DNA of 64,000 bases from Rhynchopus euleeides (Eukaryota > Euglenozoa > Diplonemea > Diplonemida > Diplonemidae): contig OY723297.1 of the NCBI GenBank assembly GCA_963210315.1, positions 930,001-994,000 of the forward strand, in the 5' to 3' direction. The notes under the pieces are model-generated. The model was not told where the DNA came from and made no database searches. It worked only from the letters and a program-made list of their open reading frames with translations. Shown piece after piece: positions 12,201 to 23,610 of this stretch (position 1 is the first letter of the stretch; every line of letters begins with the position of its first letter). A program made the position numbers and the translations under genes.

Positions 12201-15200
12201 CTCCTCACCCTCCTCGCTGCCGGCTGCCCCCTCCTTGCTCTTGAGCGGCGCAGGCATGCCACGGCGGTCGGACAACCCCTGCTTGTGCCCCTCCTTGTCC
12301 CCACCGTCCTTCACCCCCACGCCGCTCCCACTTCCCGCCACCACATGCCCGCTGCCATGCACCCCACTCTCACTTCCACTGTCGCTGCCGCGCCCATGCT
12401 CATGCCCGTGGTGCCCGCTCCCCTCCTCCTCACCATGGCCACCCTCATGCACACCCCCATGCTCGCTCCCCTCATGGGACTGCGCATGCGCATCCAGGAC
12501 CAGGTCGGCACCACCCCCTATTCCTTTTCCTCCGGAGGATTTCTTGCCCTTCGCCTTGTCAGACACATGGCCGTCCGCCACATCATCCGCAACCCCCGAG
12601 CGCGTCCGCGGTGTGGGCAGGGGCACCGCCTTCTTCTTCTTCGTCTTCTTCTCCTCCTCCTCACCGCCCCCTCCGGAGCCTGCCGCCCCCTTGTGCCCCT
12701 CCTCAGAACCCTCACCGCCCTTGGAGCCCTTCTCCGCCTTCTGCAGGATGCTCCGCGAGCGGAACGCCACCGCCTCCACCGCCTTCTCCTCCGACCCCCC
12801 GTGCTTCGCACCGCCGCCCCCTCCGGACGCCGACGCATGCCCCTCCGCAGACGCCCCACCCGCATCGTGCTGCTGGGCCTCCCCATCGCCCTCCTCGCTC
12901 GCACCCTTCTTCCCACCGCCGCTGCCGCTCTGCTCCTCGGCACTCCCGCTGCTGCCCTGCGACCCGCTGGCAGACCCAGAGGCTTCGGAGGACGCCACGC
13001 CCTCCCCCTCCTGTGCGCTGCCTGAGGTCTCAGACTCCGCATGCTCGCCAATGGCGTAGATGGCAGAGGTGAGGCGCACCTCCTCGGCGTGCCTGAAGAG
13101 GGCTTCCTTATACACCTTGCGGTAGTCCAGGCAGTTGGGGCATTTGCAGTGCTGCTCTGAGGCACCGCAGTAGCCCAGGCTGCTGCAGCAGGGGCTGTCA
13201 GACATAGGGTTGCACTCGCCGATGTCGCCGTTGGGGAGGCGGTTGGTCTCCCCGCACTTCCCGTCGGCGCGGGTGCGTTGCTCGTCGAGCTCGAGGTGTG
13301 CGACAGAGGTGTCGTTGGAGAGGCACACACCCGGGCAGAAGCAGGGCGACAGCAGGGTCATGCTGTACAGCCGGTCCGACCGCGATGTGTTCTGGGTGTC
13401 GACAACAGGCACCACGGTGCTGTTGGCCCACACCTCGTGGTAGCCTGGGTCCATAGAGCAGACCAGGTGTGCCTCCAGGACCTTCACAATGGTGGTCTTG
13501 CGTGACTCCGCCCGGAGGACCAGGCCCCGCGTGTCGGGCAGCTCGGTGAGGGTCATGTTGACGTCGTAGGATGTCTTGCAGAAGCCCCCGACGTATTCCG
13601 AGGCGAAGGAGTTTGCGCTGCACTCCTGAGACCCGGGGGGTGGCAGCTTGAAGGGGGTGCACCACGTGAGGACCCACTCGTGGGGGACGATCTGGGCGGA
13701 GTGCTCCGTCACATCCACCCCGTCGAAGTTGAAGCTCTCGTGGGACATGGTGAAACGCACCGGCTCCAGGCGCTGCAGGTCGATCGCGCCATCGGCGGTA
13801 TCCACCTTGCACTCCATCGGCTTGAAGACAGGCGACGGCATGGCGGACGGTGCGGGCGTCGCCCCAGGCACTGCAGGCGACTGCGGGGAAGACGCAGGCG
13901 GAGCCGGCGTCGTCGGGGGTGACCCCGGTGGCGCAGGCGTCGGTGGCGGCTTCTCCGGAGCCTCCTCGATGTCGGTGATGATAGCCCCTCTCTCGTGGGT
14001 GAAGTACATCGCCTGGGCATACTCCTTCAGGTCGCGACGCATCAGCTCGTAGCCCCAGAGCCAGAGGAAGTGTGGTTCGTATGCGATCTCCTCACGGCCT
14101 GCCCAGTTGCACAGGATGTGCCCCCACTTAGCCTGCAGCTTCGCGATATCGGTGAACGGCTTCGTCGCCCCCGGGTAGTGGATCCCGTGGATGCGCTGGT
14201 CGAAGATGCGGACGACCCCCTTGTCCTCCACGAGGTATGTCTTCTTCGAGGCGCCGAACTCCTCCTGGTACACCTGGTACCACCTGGGGAGGTGCGTGAT
14301 CTTGACGTCCTTGCGTTTGTCGAAGAACTCCTTCAGGAAGAGCAGGTCGGGCAGCTCCATGCTGACCTCTGTCGTCTTCAGCTCGTAGATCATGTCCTGG
14401 AATGTCGAGAGGCGCGGCTCCACAAGCATCATCCCTGTGGAGTAGCGGTTGAACCTGGCATCCATGGGGACGGCCCACTCGTGGAGGTCGAACACGTCAT
14501 CCATGTTGCGCAGCACCAGGACATCGGTGTCGATGTAGAAGAGCTTTTTCCAGCGTGTCAGCTGCCAGATGCGCAGCTTTGTGAAGGTCTCCTTGTATCT
14601 GTCGGTGTCGATTTTCTTCGGGGAAGGGACCCCCTTGATGCGCACCACCTCCGCAAAGTTAGCCAGGATACGCACGTCGTTGTCCGAGACAGCCTCCGTC
14701 ACCGCAACAACCCTACCGTACTGCGACCCCGACACGGCAATGCTGTGCAGCAGCACCGCGGCGGGAATCACAAAATCGGAAGAGGTGACAAACGTCGCGT
14801 AGGCAAACTCCGGCACCTCGATAGTCTTCTTATACTCGGAGTAGTGCGGCACATGCGGCACACCCATCCCAGGGCACTGCTGGGCTGCGGCGCCCTGGGC
14901 CGCACCCCCCCCTCCTGCTGCCAGCGCATCCTGCTCCTGGCTGGCGGCAGACCTGCGGTGCATGCTCTGGTCAAACTCCTCCAAATCATGCGCCCGCTTC
15001 CGCTCCACCTGGATGCGCCACCGCTTCTGGTCGATCGCACGGTCCTCCCACCGCTCGCGCATACGCTCGTGCTCCCGCCGTGCCTCCTCTGCCACCTCGC
15101 GGTCCCACTTGCGTGCATCGGAGATCTCCTTCTCCAGGCGTGCGATACGGTCCACCAGCTTCTGCCTCTCCTTCTCCTTCACGACACGCTCCTGCGAGCG

Positions 15201-15674
15201 CCGGAGCTGCTCGCGGAGGCTCTGCAGATCCCGCTCGTCCGCATCCTCATCGTACTGCGAGGGTGCCGCCGTGCGGCGGTGCTTCGGAGGCTTTGCATGC
15301 CGCCCCTTCGCCACATGCCCTGCCGCGGCCCGCTCTCGGGAGCTGAATAGGTAGTCATGCGATGCCCGGTCCGCACCCTCGGAACCCTCCTGCTGCAGCA
15401 GCTGCTCCTGCGCGCTGGGTGCGGGCGTCACCGCCACCTCTGTGTCGGATCCATCCTCGTCGGAGTCGGAGGCAACGGCGGGGTTGGGGGTGGGGCCGTA
15501 GGCCAGCGGGTCAGGGGCGAGGTGCACCTGTTTGTAAGCAGGCCGGGAGTGGCGCGTGCGGGATTTGTCGTGCGACCCTATTCGGGACAGCCCGATCCCC
15601 ATCGTCACGATGCAAAACGCGGCGACGCACACCACGCCGAACCGCAGCGTGGTGCCGCTCATGCGCCCCGGCAT
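9268..15674 (-). CDS. giant type II membrane protein: GT8 glycosyltransferase, hevein-like domain, FkbM-like methyltransferase
   Basis: Two exons, 15674-9909 and 9750-9268, give 2082 residues; the intron is GTATG...ACACAG, phase 0. I chose the ATG at 15674 because the earlier in-frame ATG adds only 55 unlikely residues. A signal anchor lies at about 9-29 (TLRFGVVCVAAFCIVTMGIG), then a charged coiled coil (about 130-240). A glycogenin-type GT8 domain spans about 285-555, with FYIDTDVLVLRNMD as its DxD site near 381 and HYPGATKPF downstream. Next come a Cys-rich region, a hevein-type chitin-binding domain (about 805-848, CCSSLGYCGASEQHC), long Ser/Gly/Lys-rich linkers, a second Cys-rich stretch and a UVR-like helical pair (about 1568-1625). 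The C-terminus is an FkbM-like SAM methyltransferase (VVDIGAGSGVFSLYA near 1895, continuing across the intron into VFEPRKLYYKAL). Probable Golgi or surface glycan enzyme; substrates unknown. Confidence 0.85.
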
Positions 15675-17736
15675 CTCGCACAACGGAGGGCGCAGCTGCA
15701 CCGCCGCCCGTGAAAGCACACAGCCCTCCTCACCGGGCTGGTTCCTCCTCACGGGCCCTCGGGCCCCTCCTGGAAATGGGTGGTGTGCATGCTGTAGGGG
15801 AGAGGGGCCCCAGATAGAGACAGAGAATGTGTGCAACATTCAGAATCACAAAAGGCAAGCCGACACCCCCTGCAAACAGCAGGGGGGGGAGGGGGTTTGA
15901 TTGCGGGATGGGGGGGGGGGTGGAGGGCAGCAGCTCTACTTCGCACCGCTGCAGTTGCCGCCCCGACGCCTGGCTGCTGAGTTGGGGGAAGTGCAGCAGG
16001 GCAAGCAAACATAACAGCTTATCTACCCGATACTATTCTTTTTGACAAGGGGAAAAAGGGCAGCCTGGCAGAGGCAACCCCAATCGGATGCAAGGGGGGG
16101 TGTGTATGCTGGGAGCGGCAGGGCTGCCGAAGGGGGCGGGATCCTCGTTTCCTTTTGGGGTTTTTGGGCTTGCATGTCTACAGTACACTGTACAGCTGGG
16201 CCGGGTGGGGAGGGAGGCGGGAGTAGAGGTGCCACATGCCTCGCTGCAAGGGCTCCCCATCCCAACCCCGCCCCACCTGCCCCCACCGGGGTCATCATCT
16301 ATGGGATATCACTGCCCTGCCAGGCCACGGGAGGCATTGAGGCGGGTCAAGGCGGCCGAACGAGGGGGTGTGCCTGTTCCTGCCTGTTGTGTTGCTGAGA
16401 GGCTTTCGACCAGAATTCCTTTCGAATACTCAGAACAGAACAGGCATGCCCGAACAACCGGTTTGCCTGTGGTGGGGTGGCATCCTGCATCTTGCGGGTG
16501 TGGGCTGTCCAGAAGCGGGTTCGATTGCCATACTACTTTCTGTCGCAGAGCCCTCCGGCATCACAGAGGGGGGGAGAGGGAAGGAGCAACAAAATGTTAG
16601 TGCGGTTGGGACGGAGAACGCAACACACCACACAGCCCACGGTGCGCTCGAGCCGGAAGCTCTCCACGCGGTGGGGAGCTTCCGGCATTGGCTCACGCCA
16701 ACTTTTTGGAAGAAAAGCGAGTCAGATATACACGACAGCCGCCAAGCCAGAATTTGCAGGGACCAAGCGGCCTAGGGTATATTTCGAAGAAGCGTGAGAT
16801 GGTTGCCACCCTGTGTCAATTCAAACGAAAGCGAGGACACCGCGCCAACCGGAGCGTGGCATCGAACGAATAGGAGGGGGTGGGGTGGTGGGGATGGGTG
16901 CGTTATTGCGCCATGCTTATCACAAGAATTCTTAGGCGCACACACAAGGGGAGTGGGGTCTACGTCGGTGCCGGTGCCTTGACTTGCCTGTTCGCACACG
17001 GCTGTTGCCTGCACGAGGGCGTTGCGGACGGCAAACCTTAGCGTTTCTGGAGGAAAATAAGAAGGGTCACGTGTGAGACGATGGTATGGGGGAGTGGTGG
17101 GTGCGGGGGAGGATTGCGAACATCCAGCCCACAGCCACACCCCCACAGAAAGAGGCGATGTGTTTGTTGTTGGCGGTTGCTGACGCACACCGACATCACA
17201 GAAAGAACGGAGAGCCTCCGCAAGGAGGAGAAGACCTGCTGCAGGGTGCCCACTCTCTTGACTGGCTTTTCATTAGCTGCAGGGTTTGCGTGGCACTTAC
17301 GGCATGTCTTTTAGGGAGAGCCAACGCTGCACGGGTTGCAGCAGGAAATAGGGGGAAAGAAGTATCACTCAAACGGAAAAGGTGGCCTACCGTTCCGTTC
17401 GATTTGCTTGCTTCAGTTCGACACTCTTCCCCGATCGCAGCCCAATAATGTACACAAATATTTTGTCGTGTGAGGGGGTCGTCGCTACGGGGTGATCGTC
17501 AGTGCATTTCCAGTTGCACTGGCTGAAAACTGACAAAGATTGACGAAGGATAACGACCACCGAAGACCCCCCTGAGGCACGACAATCTTCACAAGAGCCT
17601 CGCACCCTCATGCCTTGTGGCTGCGGCCGATCCGAGGCGCAGCCACACAGGGGTGCCGTCTCACCCTCTCCAGACTCTACTCTACTCCTGCACGGTCAGC
17701 AGCACACGGGTAAACAATCGTTGGGACATGCGGTTT
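15675..17736. other. intergenic region between the GT8 gene and the Sfi1-like gene
   Basis: About 2 kb with only short frames and G-rich tracts. It should contain the leader of the upstream gene and the 3' UTR of the next one. I see no conserved gene or RNA. Confidence 0.5.
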
Positions 17737-19798
17737 TTAGATCGCCCCACGGAGGCCCCACGGGTTGCCCCCTTGGAACACAGAGCTGCCGGCACCGCCG
17801 CCGCCACCACCACCATCAGGCGTCGCAAAGGGGTACGAACGAGGGATGCGGGTGCTCTGTGGTGTGGCAGGCGTTCGGGCTGCCTCGCCTCCTTCTGCGC
17901 GCACCTGCCGAACCGGGTCGTCCTCCTTGTAGATGCTCTGCTCGATGCGGTTCAGCATCACATCCTGTTGTGCCGTGTGTTGGGAGGAGTGGCAACCCCG
18001 AGTGGCAGGCATGGCACCCCACCCCACCCCACACCCCACATCCCACCCCTCGTGCTGACGCACAGGCCACAGGCTGCAAGCTACAACATACCAGCTTCGC
18101 TGATTCACCATCCATGGTCGCCAGCAGGGTACCCATCGTGGGGGATCCCGTGCGTGGCGCTGGCTGTTGTTGTTGTTGCTGCTGCTGCTGCTGCTGGTGT
18201 TGTTGCTGCTGTTGATGCGGCACGTGCGGCTGCCCCTGCTGTGCCTGGGCATAGTTCAACTGCCTCGGCGACATCACAAAAGGGGAGGTGGTGCCGGGCG
18301 GCCCAGGTGGCATCTTCGGCGTCCGTGCGTAGAGCCCCCGCTCTGCGGTGACGGGCATCATGCCTGGGGCCTGCCGGTTGCGGCACGGCGACAGCTGCTT
18401 CCCTGGGTAGAGCGCGTCGGTGTGGGCCGGTGCTGGCGACGCCACGTGTGCACCCTGCGACGCACGTGAGTCGTGAGGTTGCGTGCGTCTGTCCTGCTGC
18501 CCACCCGCTGCAATCTGGGAGGGGTGCCGTTGCTCCAGCGTTTCCACCCTGCGCTCCAAAGACTTCATGTCGTCAGCAAGCTTCTTTGTTTTCACCGCAT
18601 CGCCGTGACGCCGCAGCTGTCCCGTGTACCGCAGCAGCAGGTCGCGGTGACGCTGCACGCTGAGACGATCCGCAACGCCACCACGCTTCGAAGCCCACCT
18701 CCACTTCTTCCACTTGCGATAATACACCAGGCGTGTGGTATTCAGGTTGTTCATAGCGAGCGCATGCGCCAGGGTCTGCCGCTGGTCATGCCTCTCCCCC
18801 ACGACGATATGGGATATGGTCGGCTTCTGCCCCACACCGTGCTTCTGCTGCAGGGCGTACAGCCACAGCCTGTGGAAGGCATGCCGTGCCAGGGCCTTCC
18901 GCGCCATCCGCCCGATGAACACCAGCGACTCCCAGCGGTGCTTCACACGGCGCGACAGCTTCGGGTATTCCGCAATCTTTTGGTAATAGCGCCGCACGAA
19001 CACCTTGCCGTTCATAAAGGCAAGGTTCCGGGCGAGGGGGTGCCGCTGGTTTGTCGTCTTGACGATGTAGCGGGACCACTTCCGGAAGTAGCTGAGTCGC
19101 ATCCCCCGAGTCGTGCCGTGCAGCAGCGCCTCGGTGGCACGCAGGTTGCGCCTCTGCCGTGCAGACTGCCGCATGTGATGCAACAGGTGGCGCCAGTACC
19201 GCCTCATCAGTACCCCCCTGCTGCTGGAGAGTACCAGCGTAGCGACAGCACGCCTGCGGGCATACTGATACCACCGGCGGTAGCACCGCTGCATGAGGGG
19301 CTTGCCGGAGCCCCGCAGCAGCTCCATGGTGGCGATGGCTCTGTTGGAGTGCAGGCCACGCATCACGATGCGTTGCAGCTCGCAGATCTGCTCCGTGAGG
19401 GGCACGGGTTTCAGCTCCGCAGTGCGCTCGAAGTTGAGGCGCTCCAGCTCCGCCGGCTGCTGCACGCCCAGCTGCCCACGCAGCTTCTGCTGGTCGCGGT
19501 ACAGCGACAGCACCACGTTCTGCAGAGCCTCGAACCACGGCCCCAGGGCAGAAGGGTCGATGCCCGCAAGGCGCTCCACATCGGACACACCTTCGTTCAC
19601 AAAGCTCATCCGGCGTGGCAGCGCCTCCCGCGAGTGCACAGGGGATACAGGAGACGGGGGCTTCACAGGGTGCTCGGGTGGTGTGTAGCGGCTGTCGATC
19701 CATGTGGGGACAGCCCCCGGCAAGGTGCTGGCCAGCGTGTGCCCGTATGACACATGGAACGGGTCGACAGCATGCCCAGGGTAGCCCCGGGCAGCCAT
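17737..19798 (-). CDS. Sfi1-like Trp/Arg-rich repeat protein with polyglutamine tract
   Basis: Two exons, 19798-18092 and 17964-17737, give 644 residues; the intron is GTATG...AACAG, phase 0. The start ATG encodes MAARGYPG and follows a polypyrimidine tract with an AG. The middle third is a run of helical motifs with aromatic and basic cores (YRRWYQYARRR, YWRHLLHHMRQ, YFRKWSRYIVK, FHRLWLYALQ, YYRKWKKWRW). These resemble the centrin-binding repeats of Sfi1-type proteins at basal bodies or centrosomes. A short coiled coil follows (KLADDMKSLERRVETLEQR). The tail is Pro/Gln-rich with a (CAG)n-type glutamine tract near 18170-18215. Cytoskeletal role inferred from motif shape only. Confidence 0.7.
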
Positions 19799-20171
19799 GT
19801 TCAGTGTGGCAGCCCAGGCAAGCTGCGTCCTGTGGCAGGGGGGTAGGATCGGTGTTGGAGGAGTGGGAGTGAGTGTAGGCAGCCCTCGCGGAAGGTCATG
19901 CCGATTCCGACCTGGCGGGATCGGCAACTGACCAGCGTTGTGAGGTGAAGGGAAGAGAGGGAGACGGGGGGGGGGGGGGGGGGTTGTGTTTTGGCAGTGG
20001 TCTCGCACCGAAACCCTCTCATGCAGGGTGCAAGGGTGCTCTGAAGCTTGGAGGGGGAAGGCCCTTGCAGGGTGGGAAGGAGGAGGTGGTGAGGGGAGTT
20101 GGCTAGAGCATCACCACCAAAGGCAGGCAAAGGGCCCCCTCCCTCCCCCAGCACAGGATCCACCTCAGGTC
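19799..20171. other. short intergenic spacer with a long G tract
   Basis: The 373 bp between the ankyrin gene and the Sfi1-like gene include an uninterrupted G tract near 19966-19983. On the coding strand a polypyrimidine stretch and CCACAG precede the downstream ATG by about 30 bases, which would suit a splice acceptor. Confidence 0.5.
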
Positions 20172-22079
20172 TCACGGCCTCGGTGCTGCTGCGTGGGTGC
20201 TTCGCAGCAAGCTCACGACATGCACCTTGCCGCCTGCTGCCTCCACTGCAGCACCGAGAGAGTCCCCACCCAGGTCGTACCCACCGCCGAGGAAGGCTTT
20301 GACGTACTTCATGCGTCTTGTGCGGATCACGTGGTGGAAGAGGGGCGCCCCGTGATGCAGTGCGTGGGGTGGCGCACCGCGTGCAAGCAGGTGCTGCACC
20401 ATTGCGACCTGCTGGGCACACACTGCCACACACAACGACGGTGCCAGGTCCAGCGTGGGTGAGCCTTCAAGCACGACATCCACCAGCGTGACCCTGTTGG
20501 TGCAGGCAACATGCCGCATGGCATAGCAGGGCAAGTCGGGGTAGTGCTGAGACACCGAAAGCAGGCCGCGTAGCGTACCTGCACTGCCATGGATAGCAGC
20601 AACCTTCAGCCATGTCTGGAGCGTAGTGTGCGGCACGGCACACCCTTGACCTTTCAGGAAGTCCACAACATGCAGCACCGCCGATCGCCTGTTGTGCTGC
20701 ACAGCGCGCTGCATTGCGAGGTGCAGCACCTCCTGTGTCTGCTGCGGTGACTTGTCCCACGCAGCCTGCAGCAGGACGTTGACGGTGTCAACCTGCCCAC
20801 ACTGCAGCGCACGGGTCAGGGGTGTCACGCTCGCAAGCCGCAGCTGGTGTTGGTATGCCTTGGGGCGCGGCACCGACGAGTACTGCTGGATGTCATCAGC
20901 CTCAAAGCCACCCCCGTAGTACACCGATCTGTCAGGCCTACCCGCACTGTCCCGCAGCGGGTCGCACCCCTGCTCCAACAGATACGCTGCTGCTTCTGGA
21001 TGCGGTCCCAATGCAGCGGTGTGCAGGGCAGTGCCACCTTGCGGGGCAGCCTGGTCAGGCAAGGCCCCTGCCTCCACCAGGCGGCGCATCAAGGGGATCG
21101 CCTGGTGCCTCCGCATGGTGTGGAGGGCGAGGGACATGTGTGAGGCGTGGGGCATCACGACGTGGGGGTCCGCACCGTGCGTCAGGAGGAAGTCGACATT
21201 CTGAAGGCTGCCCAGCACGAGTGCCATGCCCAGAGGCGTACGGCCGCTATACGGGATGCTCAAATCAACGCCGTGGTCCACGAAGACCTGCAGGTACTCA
21301 AGGTTATTCTCTGACCCTGCCGCAGAGGTCAAGACTGACGAGGTCGCGAAGGAATCCCTGATGAAGTCAGGGCCGAGTGGTTGCGCAAATCTTAAAAGAG
21401 CTGTAGTCACTCGCACTCTTCCGTACACCCTCTCTGCTAACAGACAAGCCATCCCGAAAACCCGAGGCGACATGCTGCCCTGATCACAGACATGTTGGAA
21501 CAGGATGTGTAGCAGGCTGTCGTTGGGTTGGGTCATCATGAGACTCTCGAAGGTAGATGCGGTGAAAGGGTCGCCTGCCTCCAGCAGCCTGGGTATAATG
21601 CGCTGTGCGAGGTCCTTGGGCCACCCGGACACGAGCAGGTCCCGGACCATTGACTGTCTTTCCGAAGTGAGGCCCACTCTAACACTCGAATCAATTGAAA
21701 GCGATGGATCATGCACGATGAGCTTGCTCTGGAGCAGGTGATCCACCACGTCCTCGTCGGGTGCGTGAGACGAACATTGCCTGGCCAGTGCATCTCTTGC
21801 GTCCCCAGCAGTGCAAATTCGGTGCTTCATCCTGAGGATCCCACGGGAGACACAGGCGGCTGTCGGAACTGCGCACACCACCGCATCCTGCTCGACACCC
21901 AGTGACGACACTCTCGTGTCTGGGTCCAGCTCGTCCAACCGGATGTCGCCCCACTCCAGCCCTGGGTCATGCAGGTCCAGGGCTGCCGCAGCTGCTGTGC
22001 ACATCTGCTTCACAGTGGCGTCAAGTTCGACTGCAAACACATGATGTGTCCCGTCAAGCCCTTGCAGAGCAACGTCCAT
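20172..22079 (-). CDS. ubiquitin-like plus ankyrin-repeat protein
   Basis: Intronless, 635 residues. I chose the ATG at 22079 (MDVALQGLDG) because the ubiquitin-like fold begins there; the upstream in-frame ATG adds 22 unlikely residues. Residues 1-72 look like a ubiquitin-like beta-grasp domain: short strands, a helix (ATVKQMCTAAAAAL), then a loop to VVCAVP. From about 200 onward are degenerate ankyrin repeats, clearest at SGRTPLGMALVLGSLQNVDF, THGADPHVV, GGTALHTAALGPHPEAAAYL and TPLTRALQCGQVDTVNVLL. Such proteins act as protein-binding scaffolds. No catalytic domain or membrane segment is visible, so the partner is unknown. Confidence 0.8.
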   Translation of the reverse strand: MDVALQGLDGTHHVFAVELDATVKQMCTAAAAALDLHDPGLEWGDIRLDELDPDTRVSSLGVEQDAVVCAVPTAACVSRGILRMKHRICTAGDARDALARQCSSHAPDEDVVDHLLQSKLIVHDPSLSIDSSVRVGLTSERQSMVRDLLVSGWPKDLAQRIIPRLLEAGDPFTASTFESLMMTQPNDSLLHILFQHVCDQGSMSPRVFGMACLLAERVYGRVRVTTALLRFAQPLGPDFIRDSFATSSVLTSAAGSENNLEYLQVFVDHGVDLSIPYSGRTPLGMALVLGSLQNVDFLLTHGADPHVVMPHASHMSLALHTMRRHQAIPLMRRLVEAGALPDQAAPQGGTALHTAALGPHPEAAAYLLEQGCDPLRDSAGRPDRSVYYGGGFEADDIQQYSSVPRPKAYQHQLRLASVTPLTRALQCGQVDTVNVLLQAAWDKSPQQTQEVLHLAMQRAVQHNRRSAVLHVVDFLKGQGCAVPHTTLQTWLKVAAIHGSAGTLRGLLSVSQHYPDLPCYAMRHVACTNRVTLVDVVLEGSPTLDLAPSLCVAVCAQQVAMVQHLLARGAPPHALHHGAPLFHHVIRTRRMKYVKAFLGGGYDLGGDSLGAAVEAAGGKVHVVSLLRSTHAAAPRP

Positions 22080-22443
22080 CTGACTCTCCCTGATATCACG
22101 AAGAGGGGTCGTGGCTACTTGGGGGTGGCTGTGTGGAGAAAACACTGTCTGGTGTTTCCGGCCTGCGTGTGGGTGGTGTGGTGATGAGGCTGTTCGGATT
22201 CCCTGTCACTTCCCCTGGCAAAACTGACACCTTCACGAAACATCGCATTCCCTCGCAGGAACTCTCTGCCGGCAATCTGGGTCGTTTTAAAGCAGATGTC
22301 GCATCACGCCATTTTTTCGCGAGACCTGCGCTGCCACACATTTGTTAACTTTGGTAGAGTGCATTTTGGTACACCCGAACTCTACGACACTCACCCTCCA
22401 TCACGCTCGCCACTAACCTGATGGGCCATCGCCCGCCTTCCCT
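22080..22443. other. intergenic spacer
   Basis: 364 bp between the PIG-M gene and the ankyrin gene. I see no feature beyond an AG (GAGAGTCAG) directly before the downstream ATG. Confidence 0.4.
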
Positions 22444-23610
22444 TCAGTCACCCTTCGCCTTGCCCTCTGCGGACACATGCCCCATGATGGCCGCACCTAC
22501 GCAGAGGCAGTTTGCTGCGACAAACAGTAGCGAGGCAACCCACAGCCTCTCGAACACGGCAAGACCGCGGAACTCCAGAGCGTGCGCTGTGTAGAGCCAG
22601 TGCAGGAGGGCGCATGTCCAGAGCGCCACCAGGGCACAGGCAGGCCTGAACGGGATGCTGAAGCACTGCAGGGCCGGGGGGAGCAGACCGAGGTACCACA
22701 CAAAATACTGCACCGTCACAACCTTGTTCAGCGACACAAACACGCAGGTGCAGAGGAACCAGCAGTAGGCAGGCTCCCCTGCAAACCGCAGCGACACCGC
22801 CAGGATCGCGAGCAGCTGCGGGCCGAACCCACCCCACACGCTACCACCCAGATAGGCCGGCAGGAAGTAGGGGCTCAGGTTGTGCCTGTGGTCCACCCTG
22901 CCGTAGTGGTAGAAATACGCGCTGCCGAGGAACTCCTCCCCATACAGGGCATACCCCGCATACGTCGCACCCACCACGACGCAGGCGAAGGGCACCCCGA
23001 AGGCGATGCCCTGCAGCACCGCACGGGCGGCTCGCCCTGATGCGAGGGCGCGCAGCACAGCCACGCCCACAGAGGGCAGGAAGATCAGCGGGAACAGGCG
23101 CAGGTGCACCGCAGCACCGAGGCATGCCCCTGCAGCAGCGTAGGCCTGCAGCCTGCCGGAGGCAAGGGCATGCGTGTGTGCGGCGAGGGCGAGCAGGATG
23201 GGGAGGATGACGAGGGAGTCAGCGTTGCCACGGGTGGAGACGTTGATGACGACAGGGTTGAACAGCCACAGGGTGTTGATGGCGGTGCGCCACTGCGGGC
23301 GGCTACCGCATAGGTGGAAGAGGAGGGCTGCACAGGCCACGTCGCACAGGCAGAACAGGATTTTTCCGAAGAGAAGCCAGAGACCCCGCTGGCACCCGGG
23401 CACCAGCAGCCACGCCAGCAGCGGGGGGTAGCGGTATGTCTGGCGTTGGTAGGGTGACCCCCCGTCTGCGACAAAGCAGGCTGCGTCCATAAAGACGTCG
23501 TAGTCAACGTCGGTGTAGCGGACAGGAAGGGATGCGTCGTGCCACATGGAGTAGCACAGCATGGCGCATCGCACAGCAGCACCCAATGCAAGGTACTGCA
23601 TGGTTCCCAT
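22444..23610 (-). CDS. PIGM: GPI mannosyltransferase 1 (PIG-M/Gpi14, GT50 family)
   Basis: Intronless, 388 residues, close to the family's usual 400-430. It adds the first, alpha-1,4-linked mannose to GlcN-(acyl)PI in the ER lumen during GPI-anchor synthesis, using dolichol-phosphate mannose. The diagnostic N-terminal luminal loop RYTDVDYDVFMDAACFV carries the acidic DxD-type site (Asp34, Asp36) and is followed by GGSPYQRQTYRYPPLLAWLL, typical of PIG-M. The C-terminal VQYFVWYLGLLPP loop is also diagnostic. Eight or more hydrophobic segments fill the rest. The start at 23610 (MGTMQYLAL) is the first true ATG. Its partner PIG-X/Pbn1 is not in the window. Confidence 0.93.
   Translation of the reverse strand: MGTMQYLALGAAVRCAMLCYSMWHDASLPVRYTDVDYDVFMDAACFVADGGSPYQRQTYRYPPLLAWLLVPGCQRGLWLLFGKILFCLCDVACAALLFHLCGSRPQWRTAINTLWLFNPVVINVSTRGNADSLVILPILLALAAHTHALASGRLQAYAAAGACLGAAVHLRLFPLIFLPSVGVAVLRALASGRAARAVLQGIAFGVPFACVVVGATYAGYALYGEEFLGSAYFYHYGRVDHRHNLSPYFLPAYLGGSVWGGFGPQLLAILAVSLRFAGEPAYCWFLCTCVFVSLNKVVTVQYFVWYLGLLPPALQCFSIPFRPACALVALWTCALLHWLYTAHALEFRGLAVFERLWVASLLFVAANCLCVGAAIMGHVSAEGKAKGD

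Noticed and set aside
13100..13800. MRH or ATG27-like domain in the Cys-rich part of the GT8 protein
   Set aside because: Cysteine spacing is only loosely similar and I could not align the full fold, so I left it as Cys-rich.
15675..15839. Upstream ATG at 15839 as the start of the GT8 gene
   Set aside because: It would place 55 unstructured residues before the signal anchor; the ATG at 15674 gives a normal type II topology.
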